NCBI GenBank assembly: GCA_000827265.1
Contig: KN834805.1
Location: forward strand, 65,595 to 129,594
Reading direction: 5' to 3'
DNA length: 64,000 bases
DNA from: Collybiopsis luxurians FD-317 M1
Lineage: Eukaryota > Basidiomycota > Agaricomycetes > Agaricales > Omphalotaceae
The notes below the pieces were generated by a model, which was given only the letters and a program-made list of their open reading frames with translations, had not been told where the DNA came from and ran no database searches. Shown one piece after another: positions 1 to 10,595 of the stretch. The translations under genes and the position numbers were made by a program. Position 1 is the stretch's first letter. Each line of letters starts with the position of its first letter.

Positions 1-595
1 AGAAAAAGAAAACCCATCATCAGTGTCAGGGGACATACATGAGGGGCATGGCACCACTTACTCCCTATTGGATTAAGAAAAAGAAAACCCATCATCAGTG
101 TTGGGGGACACACATGAGGGGCATAGCACTACTTACAAGCTATTGGATTGAGAAAAAGAAAACCCATCATCAGCATTGGTGGACATACATGAGGGGCATG
201 GCACCACTTACTCGCTATTAGATTGAGAAAAAAAAACCATTATCAGACATACATGAGGGGCATGGCACCACTTACTCGCTATTGGATTGAGAAAAATAAA
301 ACCTATCATCAGCCTTAGGGGACACATGAGGGGCATGGTACCACTTACATACTATTGGATTGAGAAAAAGAAAACCCATCATTAGCCTTGGGAGACATAC
401 ACAAGAGGCTTGACACCACTTACATACTATTGGATTGAGAAAAATAAAACCCATCATCAGCCTTGGCGACATGCATGAGGGGCATGGCACCACTTACTTG
501 CTATTGTATTGAGAAAAAGAAAACCTGTCATCAGCCTTGAGGGACATACACAAGCAGCATGGCACCACTTACACACTATTGTATTGACCAAAAGG
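1..595. repeat. 75-bp tandem minisatellite, about 8 copies
   Basis: A unit of about 75 bp is repeated head to tail from the window edge to about 595. Each unit has a core GAGGGGCATGGCACCACTTA, a segment ending CTATTGGATTGAG, an A-rich run and CCCATCATCAG. Core starts lie near 41, 116, 191, 254, 328, 403, 477 and 553. One unit is shortened to about 63 bp, and the last copies are diverged. The array may extend left of the window. Short open frames across it are by-products of the repeat and are not called as genes. Confidence 0.9.
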
Positions 596-832
596 CAGAT
601 AAGTGGTTCCAGTCATCCATACCAAACCAGCATAATATTTCTTACATGCTGTTTAACCAGCAATTGAAAAATTGTTAGTGACTGAATTTCAATATATTGT
701 AATTGTGCTTACCAATTTCAGTCCTTGCTCCCTACAAATTTTTGCCAATTTTACATTTTTCCTGAGCAAGGCAATATCAGCTGTTCTCCCAAATTCAGTC
801 CCTGATTGATATTGTTAGTAGCTTTAACATGT

Positions 833-2763
833 TTAACTCTCCTGTGTCTCACACATAGGCTCTAGAATCGGCCCCTGTTTATCCAGCAGCTGTCTGATTA
901 CTTCACTATACTTGATATTGTCTGTACTGTGTATTAGCCCAACAACATGAAGGGGGGCTCCAAACATTTCTCCTAAAATTAAATCAGTGTATCCTCTACT
1001 ATGTCTCAATGTCAAATGCCCACTTCCTCACCTTGAATATCAACCTTTGCATCATTTTCCAGGAGCAAATTCATAACCTCCAACCTTCCATTTGCTGTAG
1101 CTGCACAAAGAGCTGTTCCATAATCCCCTCCTACTCCTCCCTCAGTGGTCACATTCTTTCTTTCACTGTACAGGCCTACCTTGAACATTAGGGTTTGAAC
1201 CATTCTCAAGCAACACTTTCACAATCTCAACATGCCCCTTTGCACAGGCAACCTGAAGTGCAGTCCCATAAGTTCCATCTGAAAAATAATCAGGATTAAT
1301 TTGTAACAGCATTTTCAAATCCTACCAATAGTATCCAAAGGCTTGTTAAGTACATCAAAAATAAATTCCACCAATTCTCTTTTCCCATGGTATGCAGCCA
1401 GCTGGAGAAATGTTGTGCATCCATCTTCTTCATTTTTCATTTTCTCTTCAGGCTTGGCACCATCTTCCTCAACCAGAGCTCGAAGTCTAGGAATGACTGA
1501 TTTTGCCTGAGCTTCATGTTTGAAAAGTTGCTCAAATTCTTTTAGCACTCCTTCTCGAATATCTTGAAAGGCATTCCAAGCATCTCGCAGTGGCAAGACC
1601 AAGAGTAGAAGAGCAAGGACCTGCCCAAAACCCCATTCACCCTCTTCTGTAGATTCACTGCCCTTGTTATCTATAAGTGTCTTTTCAATATTGGCAATAA
1701 ATAGGACATTGACAAAAACAAGAACTCCCAAGGCAACAAGAAGGGTAGCCATATGGGCAGTGAATTTGGTGGAATGGGTGTGGCGGTGCTGACCAGATTG
1801 TGTTTCCTGGGTGTTTCCAAGCTCCATATCTGGGTTGAGCTGTGAATATTTCCTCCTGGATAAGATACCTCTAATATAGCCAAATGCCTGATCCCATTGT
1901 TTCCAGAATGACTTGTGCTGGTCCCGAGACTGGTTGTAAAGGATGTGAAAAGTGAGGAAGAAGACAAAGGGGGGGATGAGGTTAAGACCAGGGACAAGAA
2001 GAAGGCCATATACCATCAATGAAAAGATGCGCAGTGGTTGAGAAAGGAATGGGACAGGTGCTCCAATGACTGTAAGTGTAAGATCACAGGGGATATTCTG
2101 GGGTGGGGGTGGGCCAAATGCAGAAGGATCATGCCAGAGCCAGATTCCAACACCAGCCATGAGCGAGAGATGAATGGAACCAATGGTGAGGACGGGTGCA
2201 TCTGAAACAAGGTGCCAAAGGCAGGAGATAAATGCCCGAATCTGATCAATCCTTTTGCCCTTCCATTCTCCCCGCATTCTTTTGAATACCTGACGAAGAG
2301 GTGACCAAAGACCCTCCCTCCACCAAGCTGTCCAAGTCGGGGAAATGCGGTCTTTATCGGTTTCAGCCCTGGTTTGGTGATGGACATAGAGAAGAAACCA
2401 GATCCAGGTGCTGGTATTATTCATCCAGCTCAAGTCAAGGATAATGGCCGCATGGAATTTATCAATTGACTGTCCTGTTATAGTGGTGTTAGTCTTGGCT
2501 TCAACGATGGTGGAGATGAGGATGGCAAAAGCAATGGCAAGCATGCCGATGGATTGGTCCTTTATTCCCTTCATCTCTTCCGCCGTCACCTTTCCATCCC
2601 GAAGGTTAACAACAACGGGCAAGAAGCAAAGTAAGTTTTGTACGTAGATAGCAATCCGGACACCAATGCCAGAGATGTCTGGGTTGGCGGGGATACAGGT
2701 AGTACTGGTAGCGTTCATGGTGGTCAGAAGCAAAGCGTATTTTTGCCTCGTGCCCATGTTCAT
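833..2763 (-). CDS. Multi-pass membrane protein with C-terminal ankyrin repeats
   Basis: Proposed exons (minus strand): 2763-1326, 1278-1180, 1130-1032, 972-833, giving 591 residues; phases agree at every join. The first exon encodes about 480 residues with six or seven hydrophobic helices (for example the segments starting IAIYVQNLLCFLPVVV, MLAIAFAILI and LLVALGVLVFVNVLFIANI). It ends in a short helix-rich region with QLAAYHGKRELVEFI, which reads as the first ankyrin repeat. Exons 2 and 3 are each exactly 99 nt, one 33-residue ankyrin repeat apiece (YGTALQVACAKGHVEIVKVL; YGTALCAATANGRLEVMNLL). Exon 4 starts another repeat (GAPLHVVG). This one-repeat-per-exon layout with a membrane N-terminus is a familiar but functionally unassigned Agaricomycete arrangement. 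Role unknown; membrane-anchored protein binding is an inference. The C-terminus after the last repeat is short, so a further 3' exon is possible. Confidence 0.75.
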
Positions 2764-5150
2764 GTAAATTTCATTATAACTTCATGTACGCCTGCCTGTC
2801 GTGCTCATAAAGCTGTCGATCTACCCCGTGTCGCTTCAAAATTCAAACCCAAATTCGGCTCGGCCTCGAGCCGAGTTGAATCCTGCGCAGTGACCTGGTC
2901 GCTTTCACCGCCGCCCTACCACACATGTCACCTCAGGACCTCCCTGCATGCCTCATAGCCCTCAAACAAAATTCGTCAGTTCGAGGAAAAACCTTAGGAA
3001 AAATTTTCAGTTTTGGTGATCGGTCACGGACACGGCTTGGCCAGCTCGCATACCCACGCCACGTTCACTCCGGCGTCCACGTTGTGGGTCTTTTCATTTC
3101 GCTTTGTTGCAGGAGATGAATTTAGAGCGAATTTGATAGCGTGTTGTTATTCTCCACGATGTCTGTCACACAACTCTCAAGCAGGTACTATACATCCATC
3201 TCATTCTGCCATCGCAACACCTCGTCTCGTCTTTCCTTCCCATAGCATTGGCAATCAGACCCAGGGCTTCCTTCTATCTGGCAGGTTGATTACCATAGTT
3301 TAGCCGAGAGAATCGGAGACAAGCTTAAGCGACTCGGGTCGCTGAAAAGACGTGTTATGTATTAGACTTATACGTGTCTGTCTGATGAAGATGGCACTAC
3401 TGGTAATCGTGCGTCTTCTACTGCTACGATTACACCACGCAAAAACAACGATGTCCCCCAGCCCCTAGTCCGCTTTCATCGCTGAATCCAGATCCAACCC
3501 GAAACCCTTTCGCCGTCTCATAGTAATACTGCCACTATGCCTGCATTTATGTCTACCTCTTCATCTCCAGTAGCATGTTAGTCCGCATCCATTTTTCCGG
3601 TACCAATACCAATTTTAACTACCGCCCATCCTTCCTCCATCATTACCTCCTACTTTTACATCATCGTCACCCGCACCCAGCATCGATATATCCCCATCGT
3701 TCTCGGCACCAGCACCGACACCACCTTCGTGACGCCGCCAACGTCTAATCACCCCCTTCCCAGGCCGTACCTACCGTTGCTATTTTAATGTCGGCCATAT
3801 CTATTCATTGAGTCTTTTTCCAGCTCTGGACTATTCCCCTGCATCTTCGTCATTGGCATCGGGCACTGAACCGGGCGAACTTGCCAGGAGGTTAACTATC
3901 GCCAATGCTGCCTCACGTAATAGAGACCCGGTCTTTCTATGCATGGATAGGAATGCTCGATGGACGGTGTGAATTATGTAAGTTCGCCATTGTTCCATCC
4001 CATGAAATCTGCGTGTAATTCTAACAAAGTTTCTTCATCCTTTCTAGGCACGGTCATGACCTCTCTTCTCCGTCTTCTACCTACTTCAACCTTGTCTCGC
4101 CGGTCATTCTTCTTCTCCAAAACTCTGATCCGGCCTTTGAACCGACCTATGACATCGATTTGTTTTTATACACAGAGTCGTCCCTTCGCGTAGCCGCCGT
4201 AGAAGGTGGTGAATATTCGACTATGAACGCCGTGAAAGCAACTTCAAGCAACTTCACGATTGTGTCTTCTCGACCGCCGTGCTGATGACAAGAACTTTTG
4301 GTCAGAACTGCATCGGGGCCCCTCCGCTTCTCGGATTGTTCATTAAACGTGGAAGGGGAAGCGGTCCTCTGCGGAAAGGGACACGTGAAAGACACTCGCA
4401 GAAGAGGGCTACGCAGCCTGTCAGATGCTATGGGAGAAGGAGTGCAGGGTTCAAGGTTCGGCGATATGGGCTCGGCAGATTTGAAAGGCACAAAAAAGAA
4501 AGATGGTACGTCTGGCTTCTATCCTTTCCTTCCGATTCTATCTGTTTTCATTTGGCTCTTTTATGCTATTCGACCATCGGTACTAATGATCTTTCCATGC
4601 AGTACGATTACCAATTTGTCTACCACTTGTTTGCACTGGCTACGATGCATGAACGCAAATTCGCAGGCAGCCTCCATTGAACATGTGGATTTAATTCCAC
4701 TCGCCTCCTTCCGCCTCTTCCTCCCCTCAAGATTTCTCGCCGAACGAGGACAAGTGCCATGAACAATATGACACAGGCTGCAGTTAATTGCGAAGGAGCA
4801 AGCGTTCAGCGACATGAGCCTATTCGAAGTTAAGTTCAAGGGTTATCTTAGGATTTTAGAGGAACTTGCCGGGCCTGATCGAGGAGCGTACTTTAACGAG
4901 GTGCGTCCCACTAGTTTGAAGCTACTCGCTTGACTAAAATGATCCCTATTTCAAAGGCTTTCGTTGGTGGTCATTACTCCAAATTGCAAGCGATTAAAGA
5001 TTACCATGATCCGGCAAATCATTTTGTAGTTGTGGAAGGGTGGGTTCCAAGAGAGAGGTTCGAAGGCTTGAACGTTCTTCAAACGATACTGCTAACAGAT
5101 ATTTTTACCTATCGGTCGTCCGAATATTGAACCCAGAATACATTGACATT
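2764..5150. other. Poorly coding interval with scattered gene-like fragments
   Basis: No gene could be assembled here. On the plus strand there are stretches with coding character but broken continuity. Around 3835-3968 a frame reads GELARRLTIANAASRNRDP. Around 4050-4250 a frame reads YDIDLFLYTESSLRVAAVEG. Around 4795-4900 a frame reads FKGYLRILEELAGPDRG, followed at 4957-5095 by a frame reading NHFVVVEGWVPRERFEG. Joining them by plausible splice sites gave phase conflicts or stops. This may be a decayed multi-exon gene or one I could not resolve. I do not recognise the family. Confidence 0.35.
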
Positions 5151-5227
5151 TGTATATACTCGTACAATCTGTCGATGGCTACTATACGAGCACAACACAA
5201 AAACGAGTTATAATGTTTTTTTTTTTA

Positions 5228-5870
5228 GTACGCAACTCGGCTGCTCAACCTATTGAGTACCCTGTGGTAGCATTGGTGCTTGCTGACCTCATAGGTAAAG
5301 TCGCTGATGTACCCCTTGTCGCCGCCGGAAGTGATGTTCAGCGTATTTGTCGCAATACATGCATGACTGCTGGCGGTAATCACTCCGGACAACGTGTCAT
5401 GATTAGCAGAACGATAGTGGCAGGAGGACAAAGGAAATAATCGTTAAACCTAGGAATGCAAGGTTAGTATTGGGTAGAAGGATGTAGACGATAGTTATTC
5501 ACCTTCACCGATACCGGCAATCATCTTGCAATGGAAGTACGACTCGTTCATTACCCCTCAGCGTCTCCAGAAAATACAGCGCATCAAACACCGTGCTCCT
5601 TTGCCTCTCAAGGCGAAGATCGGCCAAAAGGTCCTGCCTCCCGCCAATGGTGAAAACGTGCCCTCTTCGAGGCGCGATGACGAACGGGACTGCTCCGCCT
5701 GCTTTCAGAGCCGCCTTCATCACTATCACGCTGGATAGATCGACTCCGCCGGCTACGAGGACGGCGATCCTGCAGGATTTAATGGATTTTTTTTTTTTTG
5801 CTGGGTTCACTGGGTTTCTTCGGACGCTGTCTTCTTCTTCTCGTCTGCCATGCGTGAATATTCCTGGTTC
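5228..5870 (-). pseudogene. Orphan fragment of large-subunit catalase C-terminal domain
   Basis: On the minus strand a frame at 5810-5505 encodes RIAVLVAGGVDLSSV, then a helix (MKAALKAGGAVPFVIAPRRG) and later VFDALYFLETL. This matches the flavodoxin/DJ-1-like C-terminal domain of large-subunit catalases, whose usual pattern is a beta strand AVLVADGVD, then VIAPRLG, then SVLFDALY. A probable intron (donor near 5490, acceptor near 5444) leads to a second stretch at 5431-5228 (GVITASSHACIATNTLNITSGG) resembling the domain's end, but the frame does not carry over cleanly. The catalytic haem domain of about 500 residues is missing upstream: no catalase motif is visible between 5870 and 6640. The frame is entered through a poly-A run (poly-T at 5788-5799) and has no good ATG. 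Best read as a relic of a lost catalase gene; a stand-alone domain gene is less likely. Confidence 0.6.
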
Positions 5871-6640
5871 TCTTCTCTTCTTGGCGAGATTGGAGATACA
5901 GTGGTGTTGAATTGTGAATATTGAGCTTGTTCTCGCCGGCTCTAAGAACTCTAGAACCGTGGCAAATTCAGAACACGAGATTCTTGCCCGATTTTGCCTG
6001 GTAGGATTGTGAGCAATATGTCTGTCAAGGTGTTATCGAGTTGATGCTCGGTGTGCTGCCAGGTGCTGCCTCGCCCTACGCAAAAGACCAAGCGAACCGA
6101 CGTTCTAAAGCATCGCGCTGGTTTTGTTCCTGTACCGTAACTTGTTGTAAAGCACAATTGTAGTACGCAGTATACGGCGGTATCTTGACGATATCATATC
6201 TGATATCTTCCTCCAAATTGCCAGTATCTGTCCGAAGTCATGAGAGCATAAAAACGAAATGAAGGAAAAAAAAAAGAAAAATCTCCTCCGGCCGACGGTC
6301 CGGTAGGTCAGTAGGTCAGTGTCTTTAATTAACTACTCCGAAGCTCTCACATTCCAGATATAAACTTGCAGTCGTGTTTGTCCTCAAACCAATTCGTACA
6401 GCTCATACGAGATGAACAAGATACCGGTGAGCAGTCTTCAAAAACTTGTACTGCTACAGCCGCAATTATTGGCAGCCTTCGATATTATCTCGTCATCAGT
6501 TTCAATAGCTCACTGGCAATGGTCATGGGTTATACCATCAGTGAAGCCTTGAGGTATGACATCGCAGCTTCTCTCTTTCTTCGGCTTCAAGATATAAATC
6601 TGGAGCAGACATGCAAGAAGTTCTGATTTCCTTTGCAAAT
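5871..6640. other. Intergenic, upstream of GH31 gene
   Basis: No supported gene. A TATA-like GATATAAA lies at 6357-6364, about 280 bases before the GH31 start codon. A short open frame at 6366-6626 begins at a non-ATG codon and has no recognisable features. Confidence 0.4.
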
Positions 6641-9600
6641 ATGCTCTTCAAATGGCCTTCCAAACCCATAGCGGCTGCAACCGCTCTGGTCATCGCGTCC
6701 GCCACGACCCCAGGTGCATCTGAATACTTTCAACCGAACTCTACCGGTATAAAGCTTCAAAATGGGTCAGTGTACGCGTTGGTTCCTTAGAAGCTGATGT
6801 ATTGATTATCTCGTAGATACGAACGCGTTTATGTACAGGTAAGTCAGCCACCAGATATCAGAACGTTCTTGCACAGGTGAACGTCTTTCATAGCCTTTCG
6901 GGAACCATGGAATGCGCGTACGGGCAAGCATTTTACGAGACCCGACAGGGCATGAATTGTCTGCTCTCCTCGATCCTCCTCTCGAGGGTCCAGGTGGAAA
7001 CAATGGCCTGAACCACGACATAAATGTACCGTTTCTCGGCAACGCGACAATTCGTAACGGCAACATCGTTGCCTCCATTGACCTGGGAGTTCTGTCGTTC
7101 TTCCGCGTCGGGCCTAACGGATCGAGGACCTTGCTTACGAAAGAGTTTACCGATACCAAGGCTTTCGCACCCAGATACTACACGCAGGACTTTCGTTCCT
7201 CCAGCTTTCAATCTCAATTTGATTTTGCTTCTGATCCTGACGAGCAGTTTTTCGGCGCCGGTCAGCAAGCGTGTTGTCTCGATAATACAGTGAATAAGAA
7301 GGGTCAGGTCGTGGATCTTATCAACTTCAACTCTCATGTTACTCTTCCCGTTTACATGTCGAACAAGGTCCGTTTTGTCCATCGGCTCTGGACGACTCAC
7401 TGAATAGCAATGTATCTAGGGATACCTACAGTTCTTCAACATGCCCAGCCAGGGCAGGATAGGCGAGTACATTGTATTTGAATGCTCATTCTTCTTATTC
7501 CCATCTCTATAGAGTTTGGCACGTACCGAACACGGCATGTAGCAATCGAGGCTACCGTCGTGGACTATTACATGTATGCTTCAAGTCTCGGGAACTCCGC
7601 TGTGGGCTCATGATCTTGTGCCTAGTACTACAGCTTCTCCGGGCGATTATGACTCCTTGCAGCAGCAATTCACTGCTGTAACAGGTAGCTCATGTCAGCT
7701 CCATTTAACATTTCTTTTGACCCTGATATTCTTGCGCAGGACGTCAACCGACGCCTCCCGACTTTATTCTGGGATACCAACAGTCTAAGCTCCGGTACTT
7801 TAACGAAACGCAGGTCCTCGATGTAGCCCAAATGTTCCATGACGAACAAGTGAATGTCTCGATGATTGTGATCGGTGCGCTTTGTTGCTTTCCCTATCAC
7901 TTGACACCATCCCGGCTGAAAGAACTGCCGGCGTAGATTTCTTTGCTTGGAAGTTTCAGGGAGATTGGTTGGTCTTTCTTTTAATTTATTTCATGGTATT
8001 GACCCTACTATTCGCAATCTAGGTCATTCAATCCAGAGTTCTGGCCAGACCCTGCTGGGATGGCAGCGAAGGTGAAAGCTCTAACCGGGGCTGAAATGAT
8101 GGTGTCTCTATGGCCGAGCATGGAGGATCTCTCTGTTAACTACCTCCCAACTCAAGAACAAGGGCTGCTTGCGACGACCAGAGATGGTACGGGAATCTCG
8201 GATTCCTTCGCAGGAGTCTATACTCGTCTAAGTAAGCTTTTACCATCTTTAGCATAGGTATAGCAATCGAAGCTTACCGCGATGCAGTTGACTCTACGAA
8301 TCCCGCTGCAAGGGAATTTCTCTGTATGGACCTGTAGCAAATTCTGGGGGACTGAAACTGATTCTATTATAGGGAGACGACTGAACGACAGTTATTATTC
8401 CATGGGTCTTAAGGTAAGGCAGCCGAGTTGCAGTCTATTGCTAGCTAAAGAGCATCGTATCGCGATCCACAGAACTCGTGGATTGATCAAGCTGATGGGA
8501 AGTATTATAAACTGTCGTTCTTGATCGCGGTTTTAATCCTCGCATCTCTAGGTGGCTCACTTGGTGAAGCTTTTGAAAATAGTATGTTCGCTTTTCAGTC
8601 TCTCTCAGCCGAACGATCATCTAACACGCTCTAGATGGCCAACCTATCACCAACATACCATACCCTCGAGCCTTCAGTCAGTACTTTATCGGTACTCAAG
8701 AAGCTGCGGGAAAGATGTACCCATTTTTCCACCAACAAGCCATTAACGAAGGATTCGGTAATCTCACCGACACGGACATCAGTACCCAGTGCGAGCACAT
8801 GTCCTTGACGCGAAGCACATTTGTTGGTGGACAGCGGTTCTGCTCGTATCTTTGGAGCGGAGACACAGATTCGCGGTTCGACGTAATGCTACAGCAGATC
8901 ACAGCAGGGGTATCAATAGCGGCGTCTGGAATTTCATCATGGACGCTCGATATTGGTGGGTTTAACGGGCTGAATATCGACACGAACGAGGTGAGGGTCT
9001 TTCAAACTCGTGTTGTTGGACAGATGGACGTTTTCTCTGGCAGGGGCGAGAGCTTTTTGTGCGGTGGCTTAGCATGGGAGTGTTTTTACCATACGTGAGT
9101 TTGCACAGGATACCCGAGAAAACTTATGACTGACTTGAAAATTTTTCTAGATGCGAGTACATGGGTATGGGCACCACTTCGTGTTTCTTCCATTTCTGAT
9201 TGATCTGGTATATACAGGACTCGGACCTGCAACCTTCCTCCTCCGAATACGACGCAACCAGATGCCAACCCGTGTCCGAACGAGGTGAGCTCGCTCGAAG
9301 GTGCTTGCCTTTTCCATTGGTTTATATCTCATATCTATAGCCTTGGTCCTACGGAGCAGCAAACTTTGTGATAATCAAAAAGGTACTCATTCAATCCCTT
9401 CCCTGTCTCTTTGCTTACGCATCAATTACACGTAGTATATCGCTTTACGGTATCAGCTTATCCCATACGTGAAAAGGCTTTTTAAAATGCTACAACAAAC
9501 TGGGAAGACAATTATGAGGCCTCTGTACTACGACTTTTCGCTGTCAGATCCTTTTGTGGCCAACGGAACTCAAGCCAATGACCCTACCATCGTACATCAG

Positions 9601-9949
9601 TTCATGATGGGTATAGTCACCTTTTTTCTTTTGTTGAATGTTTCTCTTTACGTGATTTTCGTTGTCCAGGACCTCGGATACTCGTCGCGCCAGTCGGAGA
9701 GTTTGGCGCGAGGACTAAACAAGTGTATCTTCCTATCCTTTCGGATGACCAGAAGACGCAGGGATTTACCTGGACACATTGGTAAGGGCTCCTCGTCTAA
9801 TGATCTTTCCACCTCTGAGCGATTGTCGTAGGTGGACGGAAAAGAACTTTGGATCTGGAGGGCAGGTGGTTACCGTTGCGGCGCCGCTAGACGAAATACC
9901 TGTGTTTTATCTGGGATCCAAGAGTGACATTCTGAGCGGATCTTTGTGA
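6641..9949 (+). CDS. Secreted glycoside hydrolase family 31 enzyme (alpha-glucosidase/alpha-xylosidase type), 21 exons
   Basis: Proposed exons: 6641-6765, 6817-6838, 6894-7367, 7420-7462, 7513-7573, 7626-7684, 7740-7874, 7937-7967, 8023-8231, 8288-8323, 8373-8413, 8473-8497, 8552-8581, 8635-8990, 9044-9094, 9151-9164, 9218-9284, 9341-9382, 9436-9610, 9670-9781, 9832-9949; 741 residues if all are joined. The N-terminus MLFKWPSKPIAAATALVIAS is signal-peptide-like. GH31 landmarks follow in order: the N-terminal beta domain (FFGAGQQ, KKGQVVDLINFN), the barrel (DFFAWKFQGDW), the probable nucleophile in WIDQADGG, the acid/base in YLWSGDT, GISSWTLDIGGF, and the distal part (VRWLSMGVFLPYMRVHG). The family hydrolyses alpha-linked sugars; the substrate cannot be fixed from sequence. 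Two odd points: intron 4 has a GC donor (7463-7464), and the intron after the nucleophile exon begins GGAAGT (8498) instead of GTAAGT. The only in-phase reading needs that GG donor; nearby GT sites cause a frameshift. The gene may therefore be inactive. Confidence 0.85.
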
Positions 9950-10595
9950 ATCATTCTATGATCGTGCGCGGGGACGATAGATATTACCATTCTTGTGCAT
10001 TGCTTGATATTCGCCTAAGAAAGTTTCTTGATGTTTGTTAATACCGCATTATAAATTCATGAGCCGCGCGAATAGCGGGAAGCTAGTTTGAAAGGTAGAT
10101 TCTATCCTGCATACTAGTATCTGGGATGCAGGTTCATATCACCTACGTTGTGATACTCGAAGAAGAAGGCAGATCGAAAGGAGCCTCGTATGCTGAAGCC
10201 CAGATTCAGTGGCGTGGGCTCCGGCGCTTATTTGGCGCTTAGTATGGATATTAACAAACTGGCCCAAGCAACTGAAACTCAGCCCTTCCCTTTGTACATC
10301 CATCTGGTTTCAAACAGTCTCAGGCAGACGACGATCTTCAAACTTTCTGAGTTTGTCGTTAACGCTCAACGCATTGCCACTCACTTTTTGCGCCACTGTT
10401 GACCAGCATCTCAGTGTAATTCGTAACTGGCGACTGGAGTTTCATAGTGCTACCAAGGACGCGTAGAATTCTCGCGTTAATCTGTCGCTAAATCGTTACA
10501 GGCCCTCAAACTGTAAATTTTGCTCCCCCGTTATACTGAAAATGGTTGCTAATCGGGTGTTCAAGGATTTCCCTGGGTTTCCTAATTCCCCGATC
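9950..10595. other. Intergenic region upstream of CAC2
   Basis: No convincing gene. Overlapping short frames at 10190-10466 lack recognisable domains. An in-frame upstream ATG at 10542 would add 18 residues to the next gene. Confidence 0.4.

Noticed and set aside
10190..10466. Overlapping frames upstream of CAC2
   Set aside because: No family resemblance; more likely leader or promoter sequence.
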